Source of the DNA: Nostoc sp. LEGE 06077
Lineage (GTDB): Bacteria; Cyanobacteriota; Cyanobacteriia; Cyanobacteriales; Nostocaceae
Length of the DNA stretch: 64,000 nucleotides
Assembly: GCF_015207705.1 (NCBI RefSeq)
Contig: NZ_JADEWI010000037.1
Span: 1-64,000 of the forward strand
Direction of reading: 5' to 3'
Shown here: in pieces, positions 28,787 to 37,593 of the stretch
Layout of the letters: each line of letters starts with the position of its first letter
How positions within the stretch are numbered: position 1 is the first letter of the stretch
The notes under the pieces: model-generated
What the model was told of the DNA's origin: nothing
Seen by the model: the letters and a program-made list of their open reading frames with translations, nothing else
Database searches by the model: none
Program-made: the position numbers and the translations under genes

Positions 28787-29629
28787 ATGACTCATCTACA
28801 AACTATCTCTGAATATCAATGCTTTGACGGAAAACTCGGCTTTTACTCTCATGCTTCCGCAACTTGTAACAGTGAAATGCGCTTTGCTGTTTATCAGCCT
28901 CCCCAAGCAGCACAAAAACCAGTACCAGTTCTCTACTTCCTCTCTGGTTTGACTTGTACAGAAGAAAATTTTATGGTCAAAGCTGGGGCGCAACGCTACG
29001 CCGCCGAGCATGGTTTAATGTTGGTAGCACCAGATACTAGCCCCCGCAATACAGGTATTCCTGGTGAAGATGATGCTTGGGATTTCGGCACAGGTGCAGG
29101 ATTTTATATTGGTGCTACCGCAGAACCTTGGCGATCGCACTATCAAATGTATAGTTATATCGTCCAAGAATTACCTGCTGTCATTGCAGCGAATTTCCCA
29201 ATAAAACCCGATAAACAAGGTATTTTCGGTCATTCAATGGGGGGACATGGGGCGCTAGTTTGTGCTATACGTAACCCCAAACAATATAAATCAGTGTCAG
29301 CTTTTGCACCTATCGTTGCACCGATGAATTGTCCTTGGGGACAAAAGGCTTTTAATGGTTATTTAGGTAGTAATCAAGATAGTTGGCGCGCTTATGATGC
29401 GAGTGAATTAATTAAACAATTAGGCTATCATAGTCTCATTTTAATTGACCAAGGCACGGCAGATAAATTTTTAACTGAACAATTAAAACCAGAATTATTT
29501 GAACAAGCCTGTGCATCTGTAAATCAACCCCTCAATTTACGTTACCAAGATGGTTATGACCATAGTTACTATTTTATTGCTAGTTTTATTGCTGACCACA
29601 TTCGTCATCATACGATCGCGCTAACTTAA
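28787..29629 (+). CDS. S-formylglutathione hydrolase
   Basis: Serine esterase (esterase D family) that hydrolyses S-formylglutathione to formate and glutathione, completing formaldehyde detoxification with the dehydrogenase encoded at 26272. The 280-residue protein has 'PVLYFLSGLTCTEENFM', the nucleophile in GHSMGGHGAL, 'APIVAPMNCPWGQKAF', the acid in 'LIDQGTADKFL' and the catalytic His in GYDHSYYFI. The length is standard. About 30 bp follow the DUF29 gene, so the four plus-strand genes 26272-29629 may form one unit. Confidence 0.96.
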   Translation: MTHLQTISEYQCFDGKLGFYSHASATCNSEMRFAVYQPPQAAQKPVPVLYFLSGLTCTEENFMVKAGAQRYAAEHGLMLVAPDTSPRNTGIPGEDDAWDFGTGAGFYIGATAEPWRSHYQMYSYIVQELPAVIAANFPIKPDKQGIFGHSMGGHGALVCAIRNPKQYKSVSAFAPIVAPMNCPWGQKAFNGYLGSNQDSWRAYDASELIKQLGYHSLILIDQGTADKFLTEQLKPELFEQACASVNQPLNLRYQDGYDHSYYFIASFIADHIRHHTIALT

Positions 29630-29646
29630 GGTAAGCTGTAAAGTAC

Positions 29647-30243
29647 TTAAATTTCTGCTTCTCCTGCTGGTTGCAAATTCACCCCTTCATAAATATCACT
29701 CAAGGGAATTTCAAAATCTATTGTTTGGAGTGATAAAACTGCATCTAGTGATTCATATTCTGTTAATACCCATTGATTATTAGCATTTTTAGCGTAATGC
29801 TCAATTAAGTATTCATATTGGTTAACTATAATATATTCTTTGAAGGTGGGAATAGAACGGTAAAATCTAAATTTATCAATTTTGTCATGGCTCTGTGTTG
29901 ATTTAGATAATACTTCTATAATTACTTCAGGATTTGTAACTGTAGTAGTGCTATTACCTTCATATATTGGTTCTCCTTCAATCACCATAGCATCGGGATA
30001 AGTATAGATACGGTAACGAGGTATCCACAATCTTACATCGCCTATGTAGATTTTGTAATTCTTACCCCGCATCTTCAGTTTAAAATTAGCGTAAAAATTA
30101 CCCGCTATTTCGTTATGGTTTGTAGTTCCGCCTGCCATTGGCACAATTTCCCCATCGTAGTATTCATGTTTAAATTCAGATGTTTCTTCTAGTTGGAGAT
30201 ATTCTTCTGGAGTGTAGTGTTCTTTTTGTGTTTGGATTTGCAT
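29647..30243 (-). CDS. Uma2 family (DUF820) protein
   Basis: A 198-residue Uma2 protein with 'YTPEEYLQLEETSEFKHEYY', 'GEIVPMAGGT', 'YPDAMVIEGEP', 'NPEVIIEVLSKSTQSHDKID' and 'FRFYRSIPTFKEYIIVNQY'. This is the canonical Uma2 set with a PD-(D/E)xK-like core. Function unknown; the family is expanded in cyanobacteria. It lies convergent to the S-formylglutathione hydrolase gene and 23 bp after the large fusion gene on its own strand. Confidence 0.9.
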   Translation of the reverse strand: MQIQTQKEHYTPEEYLQLEETSEFKHEYYDGEIVPMAGGTTNHNEIAGNFYANFKLKMRGKNYKIYIGDVRLWIPRYRIYTYPDAMVIEGEPIYEGNSTTTVTNPEVIIEVLSKSTQSHDKIDKFRFYRSIPTFKEYIIVNQYEYLIEHYAKNANNQWVLTEYESLDAVLSLQTIDFEIPLSDIYEGVNLQPAGEAEI

Positions 30244-30266
30244 AATTTCATCTGGAAAATAGCTGT

Positions 30267-32966
30267 CTATTTGGGATAGTTTGTACTTAAAAATTGTTCT
30301 GCTTCTATTTTATTTGTAATTACTCTATCTAACGTAGCAGCAAGAACTTCATCAAGAATTTGCCGATATTGGGGGCCAGGCTTGTAGCCTAATTGCTTCA
30401 AGTCGTTACCATTTAAAATAGGTTGGATGTGCGCCAATACTGTTAAGTAATGCCAAATTTTTTTTCTGAGCGATCGCGGGCTTTGTAAGGCGATTAAAAT
30501 CAGCATTGGTAAGTCATATTTTTTCAGTAACTGCACAATTTGACTAGGACGTTGCAACTGGGGTAATAATTCCCTAACCTCTGCTTGCGCTGGGGCTAAA
30601 TTTTGCAAGCGATGAATGCTATCTTCTTGTAATTGCAGATTTTTGGTGACTTTTTCCCGATATTCTGGTTTGAGGTGGGCAATTAAAGCTTCTAGGCGCA
30701 TTTGCCAGTGGATAAGGGTGAGTTGGGGGTCAAATCTGTGCAGACAGCGTTCTAATAACCGCAGTTGACGTAAAAGTTCCGCATCTAAGTTGAGGGTGGA
30801 ATGGATGCACTGCAAAGCTTGTAAGTTATCGAGTAATTGCAAAGCTGATTTCCAGTACGGTGCTTCTAAGATATGTTTAAGTTCAGTTTTCAGCCGAGTT
30901 TGCAAAGCCGGAGTTTTGCGATTGTGTTGAGCAGTGCGATCGTAAACACCACTATTAATGGCATAACGAATATACTCTTCTGTTCGCGGTTCAAAATCAA
31001 AGCCAAAGCGCACAGCAAAACGCACACCGCGGTAAATGCGCGTAGGATCTTCAATAAAACTATTGGCGTGCAGAACCCGAATTTGCTTGGCTTGTAAATC
31101 TAATAAACCACCAAAAAAATCGAGTAATTCGCCAGCACGGGGAGAAGTTAGCCGCAATGCCAGTGCATTGATAGTAAAATCTCGACGGTACAAATCTTGG
31201 CGAATAGAACTCGCCTCAACTTCAGGATTCGCGGCTGGGTAAGGGTAAAATTCTGTTCTAGCGGTGGCAATATCCACCCACAATGAATCTAATTCTGCAT
31301 CTTTGTGCCACAACAAAGCCGCAGTTTGAAACGCACCATGAATTTCTAACCGTGCGGCTGGGTAAAGTTCTTGCAATGCTTTTGCTAAGTCCACCCCAGC
31401 ACCAACATCTGCTGATTTATGAAAGCCATCTACGACCAAATCAATATCTTTAATCATTAATTGGTCTGCGGTTTCTGCTAATACCAAGTCCCGCACAGCA
31501 CCACCAACTAGGTAAAGATGCCAACCACGTTTTTCTGCTGCTTGGGAGGCTTTAGTGAGTAATTGCCATAGTTGAGGTGCAAGACGTGATTGTATGTTAA
31601 GTGCTGTGTGCTGTGTGCTATGTGCTATGTGCTGAGGACTTATATCTTGAAACTCCTCACTGTTTTGATGTAACTCTCGTAGGACATCGGTACGGGTGAC
31701 AATACCAACTAATTGCCCATCTGCTAACACTGGTAAACGCCCAATATCATAAGTCACCATCAGCGACTCGATTTGTGGCAGGGTAGTATCTGGGGTGATG
31801 GTTTTGAGATTAATCGTCATGTAGCCTTTGACTGGCGCATGACTAAAGCCGTGGTGAAAGGCAATATCTAAATCTCGCCGGGAAATAACGCCGACTAACT
31901 GTCCTTGGGCATCAACTACAGATAAACCAGAATGCCCATAACGTAATAAAATTCGCTGTGCTTCTTCAATAGTAGTTTCTGGAAGAATGGTGCGGACTGG
32001 GGAAGACATCAAATCTCTGGCGGTGAGGGGATGGGGAATGGAGGCTTTTAAACCTTGTAAAAGTTGTTCTAAGGTTGCTTGTGTATCAACTCCCCGCAAG
32101 TTTAGTGATGCAGCTTGAGAATGTCCACCACCGCCGAAGGGTTGAAATAACAAGTTAAGATTTACACCAGGAATCTGCGATCGCCCAATCACAGTTAATC
32201 TTGATTCATCTTCCCCTAATGGATATTCATTGACTAACAATAAAGCATCAATTTCGCTTAATTCTACTAATTGTGATGCTAAACTTGATAACCCAGGCAC
32301 AAAAGCATCTGTTTTTAAAATCACCCAAGCGATCGTATAACCCCGTAAGCAGAGATATTCTAATTCTTGCAATGCCGTTGTTAATAGCTGTTGCAACTGT
32401 GGTGATAAACCAGGATCGCGGTAAGTAGAAATAACTGATAAACTGGCTCCTTGTTGCATTAACCAAGCTAAAGCGAGAGCATCCCTAGCGGTTGATAAGT
32501 CATAAGTTAATGAACCTGTATCCACATGGATACCCAAAGCCATCACCGTTGCTTGGGACGGGGTGAGGGAAATTTCCTGCTGTTGTAATTGCTCCACCAT
32601 TAAAGTTGTGCAAGCCCCCACAGGGGCAATATGCAACTGCGTCGCCGGAATATCGCCCTCTTGCCCTAAGTGATGGTCATAAACTACAATTTCTTTCACG
32701 GTGGGTAAATCTAACCATTCAGCTGCTTTACCCAGGCGATCGCGGTTTTGTGTATCCACTACAGTAATCGAACGAATTGTTTGCGGATTCACTGCCCGTC
32801 GTTCAATCAGCGGATACTCATCTCGATGTAACGCCAAAAAATCTCTCACAGGTGGATGTGCGCCGCCTGTTAGCACAATCTTACTTCCCGGTAGCAAGCA
32901 AGTCAGACCAACCGCAGCCCCTAGAGCATCAAAATCAGCCGTTGTGTGGCAAAGAATTAAGTCCAT
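30267..32966 (-). CDS. DHH - CBS - tRNA nucleotidyltransferase (poly(A) polymerase family) fusion
   Basis: Large 899-residue protein. The N-terminal DHH phosphoesterase part has 'HTTADFDALGAA', 'VYDHHLGQ' and the DHHA1 motif GGGGHSQAAS (about 1-305). Two CBS modules follow (about 310-440: 'RDLMSSPVRTILPETTIEEA', 'VKGYMTINLKTITPD'). The C-terminal class II tRNA nucleotidyltransferase has 'LVGGAVRDLVL', the metal pair in DIDLVVDG and 'RRDFTINALAL'. The likely role is adding or repairing the CCA end (or only the A) of tRNA. The ATG at 32966 is preferred over the TTG at 32972. A Ser/Thr/His/Gln-rich insertion after the second CBS is encoded by short tandem repeats (31601-31635). Confidence 0.9.
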   Translation of the reverse strand: MDLILCHTTADFDALGAAVGLTCLLPGSKIVLTGGAHPPVRDFLALHRDEYPLIERRAVNPQTIRSITVVDTQNRDRLGKAAEWLDLPTVKEIVVYDHHLGQEGDIPATQLHIAPVGACTTLMVEQLQQQEISLTPSQATVMALGIHVDTGSLTYDLSTARDALALAWLMQQGASLSVISTYRDPGLSPQLQQLLTTALQELEYLCLRGYTIAWVILKTDAFVPGLSSLASQLVELSEIDALLLVNEYPLGEDESRLTVIGRSQIPGVNLNLLFQPFGGGGHSQAASLNLRGVDTQATLEQLLQGLKASIPHPLTARDLMSSPVRTILPETTIEEAQRILLRYGHSGLSVVDAQGQLVGVISRRDLDIAFHHGFSHAPVKGYMTINLKTITPDTTLPQIESLMVTYDIGRLPVLADGQLVGIVTRTDVLRELHQNSEEFQDISPQHIAHSTQHTALNIQSRLAPQLWQLLTKASQAAEKRGWHLYLVGGAVRDLVLAETADQLMIKDIDLVVDGFHKSADVGAGVDLAKALQELYPAARLEIHGAFQTAALLWHKDAELDSLWVDIATARTEFYPYPAANPEVEASSIRQDLYRRDFTINALALRLTSPRAGELLDFFGGLLDLQAKQIRVLHANSFIEDPTRIYRGVRFAVRFGFDFEPRTEEYIRYAINSGVYDRTAQHNRKTPALQTRLKTELKHILEAPYWKSALQLLDNLQALQCIHSTLNLDAELLRQLRLLERCLHRFDPQLTLIHWQMRLEALIAHLKPEYREKVTKNLQLQEDSIHRLQNLAPAQAEVRELLPQLQRPSQIVQLLKKYDLPMLILIALQSPRSLRKKIWHYLTVLAHIQPILNGNDLKQLGYKPGPQYRQILDEVLAATLDRVITNKIEAEQFLSTNYPK
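31601..31635. repeat. In-frame short tandem repeat inside the DHH-CBS-nucleotidyltransferase gene
   Basis: Degenerate tandem units of 'gtgctgt'/'gtgctat' inside a coding region, the same type that fills intergenic gaps elsewhere in the window. On the coding (minus) strand they yield the low-complexity segment 'SPQHIAHSTQHTALNIQ', located between the second CBS module and the nucleotidyltransferase domain, where a linker would tolerate insertion. Confidence 0.7.
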
Positions 32967-32967
32967 A

Positions 32968-33047
32968 GTCAAGAGTCAAAAGTTAAGAGTCGCAAGTCAA
33001 GAGTCAACATTTAGACTATGGACTATTGACCTTCGACTCTTGACCAA
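32968..33047. repeat. Tandem 'gtcaaga' repeat tract with inverted half
   Basis: Units of agagtcaa/aagtcaa run to about 33010, and complementary units (ttgaccttcgactcttgacc) run at 33023-33045, giving a potential hairpin in the gap upstream of the fusion gene. The same family recurs at 34084-34176 and 62660-62725. Confidence 0.65.
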
Positions 33048-33149
33048 AGTGTAACAATTTCTGCTAGGTTAAAAAATAAGGAAAAACTGTCAGTGTCGCC
33101 CTTTAGGATATTCTATCTTTAGTCTTACGCTTTCTTGGGAGAAAGAAAA

Positions 33150-33338
33150 ATGTTCATAATATTCCAGTTTGCTTTAGTCGCTCTTGTTTTGACATCTTTT
33201 GTATTGGTTGTTGGCGTTCCTGTTGCCTACGCTACCCCACAAAGTTGGGTTGAATCAAAAAGATTATTGTGGCTAGGTTCTGGAGTTTGGATTGCCCTAG
33301 TACTTTTGGTTGGTGTATTAAACTTTTTTGTAGTCTAG
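33150..33338 (+). CDS. psbZ: Photosystem II protein Z
   Basis: Small two-helix thylakoid subunit (62 residues) of photosystem II (Ycf9), which stabilises the complex and its antenna interactions. Features: '[20 protein letters not shown]' as helix 1, the conserved loop '[17 protein letters not shown]' and helix 2 ending in FFVV. The ATG at 33150 follows a GGGAGAAAG ribosome site, giving the standard length; the frame upstream at 33135 is not used. It is followed by its own terminator and then ribH. Confidence 0.97.
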   Translation: MFIIFQFALVALVLTSFVLVVGVPVAYATPQSWVESKRLLWLGSGVWIALVLLVGVLNFFVV

Positions 33339-33383
33339 GTTCTTGACAAGAGTCTCAGAAAATAAGACAAAGTGAATAACAAA

Positions 33384-33417
33384 GGAAAAAGGTAAATGGT
33401 TTTATTTACCTTTTTTC
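33384..33417 (+). terminator. Rho-independent-type terminator after psbZ
   Basis: Stem AAAAAGGTAAA pairs with TTTACCTTTTT across a short loop, followed by a T-run. It lies 45 bases after the psbZ stop codon. Confidence 0.7.
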
Positions 33418-33557
33418 TAATTTTTGACAGATATCGCTGAAATCAACTTGCTTCTCTCCTCAGCACTCAGCACTTTCCGATAATTGTGCGCTTCATCTCA
33501 ACCATCTGCAAAGAAGAAATGTATATTGGCAAGAGTATAGTTGATTAAGAGGCAGTC

Positions 33558-34115
33558 ATGGCAGTTTTTGAGGGAACTTTTACTCAAACTGAACCCTTGC
33601 GTTTTGCAGTGGTGATTGGTCGATTTAATGACCTAGTTACTGCAAAGCTAGTGGAAGGATGTCAAGATTGCTTAAAACGTCATGGTGTAGACCCCAACCC
33701 TCACGGTAATCAAGTAGATTATGTTTGGGTTCCGGGAAGTTTTGAAGTGCCAATTGTTGCCCGTCAACTAGCACTTTCCCAGCGTTATGATGCGATCATC
33801 TGTTTAGGTGCAGTTATTCGAGGACAAACGCCCCATTTTGATTACGTATCTTCGGAAGTAGCCAAAGGCATTGCCGCAGCCAGCTTTCAAACTGGGGTTC
33901 CGGTAATTTTTGGTATTTTGACAGTAGACACCATGCAGCAAGCCCTAGAACGGGCAGGGATTAAAGCTAATCATGGCTGGGAATATGCCATGAATGCCTT
34001 AGAAATGGCTAGTTTGATGCGGAAATTACGTTCTAACCTCACAGAGTCGTACTCTTTAAATCCCCAATCTTTGCCTGCTGCTCAAGGTCAAGAGTCAATC
34101 GTCAACAGTCAGTAG
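33558..34115 (+). CDS. ribH: 6,7-dimethyl-8-ribityllumazine synthase
   Basis: Penultimate step of riboflavin synthesis: condenses the ribityl-uracil amine with dihydroxybutanone phosphate. Conserved parts: '[20 protein letters not shown]', '[16 protein letters not shown]', '[17 protein letters not shown]' with the catalytic His, and '[20 protein letters not shown]'. The core ends near residue 160. The last residues (GQESIVNSQ) are encoded by the 'gtcaaga' repeat tract, so the tail was extended by repeat insertion. ATG at 33558 has a GAGG ribosome site. Confidence 0.96.
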   Translation: MAVFEGTFTQTEPLRFAVVIGRFNDLVTAKLVEGCQDCLKRHGVDPNPHGNQVDYVWVPGSFEVPIVARQLALSQRYDAIICLGAVIRGQTPHFDYVSSEVAKGIAAASFQTGVPVIFGILTVDTMQQALERAGIKANHGWEYAMNALEMASLMRKLRSNLTESYSLNPQSLPAAQGQESIVNSQ

Positions 34116-34176
34116 TCACTAGTCAATGGTCAAGAGTCAATCGTCAACAGACAAAGGACAAATGACTATTGACTAA
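34084..34176. repeat. Tandem 'gtcaaga/agtcaat' repeat tract overlapping the end of ribH
   Basis: Heptamer-like units (gtcaaga, gtcaatc, gtcaaca, gtcagta, gtcacta) run through the last codons of ribH and its stop and continue about 60 bases beyond. Confidence 0.7.
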
Positions 34177-34231
34177 AATTTAGGGCTTGACAAATCAAAA
34201 TATATCTGGCAACATAATAAATGTGAAGTTT

Positions 34232-34303
34232 GCGGGTATAGCTCAGTGGTAGAGCGCAACCTTGCCAAGGTTGATGTCGCGCGTTCGAATCGCGTTACCC
34301 GCT
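34232..34303 (+). tRNA. tRNA-Gly (anticodon GCC)
   Basis: Clover-leaf read directly. The acceptor arms are GCGGGTA and TACCCGC, the D-loop contains 'agctcagtggtagagc', and the anticodon stem-loop CAACCTTGCCAAGGTTG carries GCC. The T-arm contains GTTCGAATC. The discriminator base is T; CCA is not encoded. It reads Gly codons GGC/GGU. Confidence 0.97.
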
Positions 34304-35153
34304 TTAAAAACAAACTAAGTTTTTCATAACCAAAAAACAGGTTAACTACCATCTAAATAATTATTGGTCATTTTCAACTTATTATGTTTTTGGTAGATTA
34401 CACTAGATTCAGAAGTGGCTAGTGGCATAGAAGTTTGCTCAGGTCAACAGCATCTCTTGGCAATAGAAGTTAGCCACAATTTTTTTGAGCAAAGAAAGAG
34501 CCATTCTCATCGATATGAAGCACACGACACAAGCCTCTAGTCCCTAATCCATAGCACAATACGGCGTAAATAAATTACCCATTGCAAATTGCCAAAAAGT
34601 TTGTATTATCAGCTTTTTGACAGCTTGACTTCGGCCTTGCGCTACTAGACTCTTTCCCTCAATCAAGATCTACTTTACTCAATTGAGAAATTCTGTAATT
34701 ATCAAGTGCATGAAAATAAGGTGAAAAATTCTCCTGCTTTCTGTTTAATACTTGGTAGGTAGAATTTAGGAAGTGTTCTCAGAAAATTACTGGCTGATGA
34801 ACACAGCCTTCTCAAATGGTTTGTGTTCAGAGTAGTTGCACGTAAGCTTAGAATTGTATTAGATATGTAAGCACAATAAATGCCCAAAAAACTGAACTAC
34901 ATTACCTGGAAATCCATAGATATAGAGCCGGAAATCCTTAAACAAGATTACCAGCTACAGCACAAGACAGCAGACAGATCTGCCTATTTTCAGAAAATTG
35001 GTAATTGATTGCTGTTGTTAATGATGGCAGTATTTGCCTGACTTCGCTATGTATAGAAACAGTTGATTGTGAGATTACCCAACTCCTGATGCATTTAGCA
35101 AGGAAGGGAAATCTCCAACTTATGAAAAACACGCTCAAGTTAGTAGAACGCTT
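34304..35153. other. Gene-free stretch of about 850 bp
   Basis: No convincing gene on either strand; open frames here are short and lack protein-like composition. A partial internal repeat (ggcatagaagtt / ggcaatagaagtt) with flanking GTGGCTA/TAGCCAC arms occurs at about 34415-34478. No RNA family was recognised. Confidence 0.5.
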
Positions 35154-35561
35154 GTGCATCCTCAAAAACCTGAAAAAATTGACTTTAACCAGGAATATCC
35201 TTGTCCCTGCCGCCGTAGGGGACGGTTAGTTCCGATTACCCTTACAGAAGCATTTGGCTGCGATCGCTGTCAGCAAATCTTTGTTGTCCAAGATAATGGA
35301 TATGTCCTAGAACAACTTTCGACCACCTATCCCTACAAGCGGGCTTGGCGCTGGACGGGAAATAGTTGGCATATTGTCCATCCACGCATGGGAGAAAGCT
35401 ATCTACCCATCGCCCTAGGGATTATTTTTGTGCTAGTGATTATTTGGCTACCATTAGCATTGAAATTAGCCAAAGGTTCCAGCATTATTGCTTGGGCAAT
35501 AGTGGCAGTAGTATTAGCTATCCTGCCAGCACTTATGGTCTGGCTTACCTACCGACGTTAA
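35154..35561 (+). CDS. Conserved-looking small membrane protein, unknown function
   Basis: A 135-residue protein beginning at GTG 35154; an in-frame stop lies at 35070 and no ATG is available in frame. The N-terminal half has two Cys pairs (YPCPCRRRG and FGCDRCQQIFVV), spaced like a small zinc ribbon. Two membrane helices follow (about 83-103 'LPIALGIIFVLVIIWLPLAL' and 110-130). It ends 4 bp before proA, so it is probably co-transcribed with it. The start is uncertain because the ribosome site is weak. Confidence 0.75.
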   Translation: MHPQKPEKIDFNQEYPCPCRRRGRLVPITLTEAFGCDRCQQIFVVQDNGYVLEQLSTTYPYKRAWRWTGNSWHIVHPRMGESYLPIALGIIFVLVIIWLPLALKLAKGSSIIAWAIVAVVLAILPALMVWLTYRR

Positions 35562-35565
35562 CTCA

Positions 35566-36831
35566 ATGACCGTTGAAGTTATAAATGATTACCCTGAACC
35601 AATGAAAAGCGCTAAACGCGCTTATCAGGCTTCCCTGAAGTTGGGGTTGACAAAGGGAGTAGACCGCAGCCGGGCTGTGTTGGCGATGGCACAGGCTCTG
35701 GAAAGTTCTTTTGATGATATTTTAGAAGCCAACACTCTGGATTTAGAAGCCAGTAAAGAAATGGCAGTGCCAGAGTTAATCTTAGATTGGCTGAAACTCA
35801 CTCCAAAACGACTAGAGATCACAGTAGAAATACTCCGACGCTTGGGTGAACTCTCAGATCCTCTGCGGCGGGTGAGGAACGCTGACTATCAACCAGAAGA
35901 CTCCCAGAGTTACTCGCAATTAATGGCTTTGGGAGTAATTGGTTTTATTTATGAGGCATTTCCAGATTTAGGTGCGATCGCCGCAGGTTTGTGTATTAAA
36001 ACAGGTAATAGTATCATTCTCAAAGGTAGTACAGAAGCCAGTCATTCTAACGCAGCGATCGCAGAGGTACTGCAAAATGCCATTGAAGAGGTTGGACTAC
36101 CACGAGGCTGTGTTGAACTAGTCACCGCCGAACATGGTGCTTCTGTGCGAGATTTAGTTACCCAAGACCAGTACCTCAATTTAGTAATTCCCTACGGACG
36201 TTCCAGCCTGGTGCAACAAGTCATGCGACAAGCAACTTGCCCAGTATTAAAATCCGCAATGGGCAACTGTTACCTTTACTGGTCGTTAAATAGCAGTTTA
36301 GAGATGGTACGCTGGATGATTCTCGATAGCCACCAAAGTGAACCAGACCCTGTGAATGCCATCGAAAAGGTATTAATTCATCGCCAAGCTATGCCATCAT
36401 CTTTATCGGTGCTGTGGAATAGCCTGAAAGAAAAAGGCTTTGAAATCAAAGGTGATGCAGAGTTAGTCGAAGCTTTTCCCCAATTGCAACTAGCCAAAGA
36501 AAACGAATGGGGCAACCCCTATTTAACTAGGACTGTAGCCTTTAAACTAGTGGATAGCTTAGAAGGTGCGATCGCTTGGATTAATCAACACAGTAGCGGT
36601 CATGCTGACTGTATCGTGACGGAATCTTATCAAGAAAGTCGGCAGTTTGCTTTAGGAGTGAACAGCGCCTCTACCTACATCAACACTTCCCCCAGGTTTT
36701 CCCGTAACCCTTCACGGGGAGATTCAGTATTCTTAGGTATGTCTAACCAAAAAGGCCACCGTCGCGGATTTATTAGCTTGGAAACCTTGACGACAGTCAA
36801 GCATATTATTCAAGGGAATGGGAGGTTTTAA
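35566..36831 (+). CDS. proA: Glutamate-5-semialdehyde dehydrogenase (gamma-glutamyl phosphate reductase)
   Basis: Second step of proline synthesis: NADPH reduction of gamma-glutamyl phosphate to glutamate 5-semialdehyde. Features: 'MALGVIGFIYEAFPDLGAIA', 'LCIKTGNSIILKGSTEASHS', 'YGRSSLVQQVMRQATCPVLK', and 'INTSPRFSRNPSRGDS' near the end. In many ProA proteins the catalytic Cys lies in a 'NAMETLLVH' context after V-D-A; here the equivalent is 'DPVNAIEKVLIHR', with Val-Asn-Ala and no obvious Cys. Length 421, standard. The family is certain; catalytic competence deserves a check. Proline or a related role is inferred. Confidence 0.88.
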   Translation: MTVEVINDYPEPMKSAKRAYQASLKLGLTKGVDRSRAVLAMAQALESSFDDILEANTLDLEASKEMAVPELILDWLKLTPKRLEITVEILRRLGELSDPLRRVRNADYQPEDSQSYSQLMALGVIGFIYEAFPDLGAIAAGLCIKTGNSIILKGSTEASHSNAAIAEVLQNAIEEVGLPRGCVELVTAEHGASVRDLVTQDQYLNLVIPYGRSSLVQQVMRQATCPVLKSAMGNCYLYWSLNSSLEMVRWMILDSHQSEPDPVNAIEKVLIHRQAMPSSLSVLWNSLKEKGFEIKGDAELVEAFPQLQLAKENEWGNPYLTRTVAFKLVDSLEGAIAWINQHSSGHADCIVTESYQESRQFALGVNSASTYINTSPRFSRNPSRGDSVFLGMSNQKGHRRGFISLETLTTVKHIIQGNGRF

Positions 36832-36879
36832 AATGTCAGGCGATCGCTCTCATCTTAGAGTAACAATTGTTTTTTAAAA

Positions 36880-37434
36880 TTACTCAAATACAGGCGGCCA
36901 TAACTCATAAATTGCCACTTCCCAACCAGGAAATAACTCAACAATTGTCAATTTATCTTCACCAGATAAAACTTCTATATCACCACTGGGGCGATATACA
37001 CTCACAGTTAATTCATCTGGATTAATTAATATTCCTATTCTGGCACCTAATTCTAAAAATAATTTAACTTTCTCTTCTAACTTAGAAATTCTATCTGTTT
37101 TTGATTTTATTTCTACTACTAAATCAGGTACTAACTCAGCAAAATCTCTCACAGTACGTTTTAATCTTGCTGCTGCTACAAAAGAAACATCAGGGGCACG
37201 TAAATCTGTATTGGGCATAATAAAGCCACCACTTGAATCAAATATCCGTCCAAGCTGTCGCGGTTTTATCCAATTACCTAATAGCCTAATCAACTCAGCA
37301 CCAATCTCACTAGATTCAATATCTGACGGCCCCATAACCAGAATATTTCCTTCTTGCAGTTCTATTTGGTAGTCGTGCTGTTCTTCTTGTAGGTTTTGTT
37401 GTAGTCTTTCTACATCTTTAATAGTGAGAGTCAT
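36880..37434 (-). CDS. Uma2 family (DUF820) protein
   Basis: A 184-residue Uma2 protein: 'DVERLQQNLQEEQHDYQIEL', 'GPSDIESSEIGAELIRLL', 'TDLRAPDVSFVAAARLKR', 'LVPDLVVEIKSKTDRISKLE' (PD...ExK pattern) and 'GARIGILINPDELTVSVYRP'. This subgroup carries the intact PD-(D/E)xK-like residues. Role unknown. Convergent to proA. Confidence 0.9.
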   Translation of the reverse strand: MTLTIKDVERLQQNLQEEQHDYQIELQEGNILVMGPSDIESSEIGAELIRLLGNWIKPRQLGRIFDSSGGFIMPNTDLRAPDVSFVAAARLKRTVRDFAELVPDLVVEIKSKTDRISKLEEKVKLFLELGARIGILINPDELTVSVYRPSGDIEVLSGEDKLTIVELFPGWEVAIYELWPPVFE

Positions 37435-37530
37435 ACAACTTTTTCGGTATATTTCGCTTTAATGACATATTACCCTAAATTTTTAGTGTCTATAAAAAAC
37501 GAGTGCTGCTTTGCAATATACTATTAAGCT

Positions 37531-37561
37531 AAAAAAAAGCCCGCTTAGGCGGGCTTTTTTT
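37531..37561 (-). terminator. Strong intrinsic terminator downstream of desB
   Basis: AAAAAAAAGCCCGC - TTAG - GCGGGCTTTTTTT: a GC-rich stem with A- and T-runs on both sides. It lies about 33 bp after the desB stop on the minus strand and is symmetric enough to work in both directions. Confidence 0.9.
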
Positions 37562-37593
37562 GATAATTTCAAACTGGTAAATTGACGGCTAAT

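Noticed and set aside
34702-35165. Short frames in the gap after tRNA-Gly
   Set aside because: They overlap each other on both strands, have no protein-like composition and no ribosome sites.
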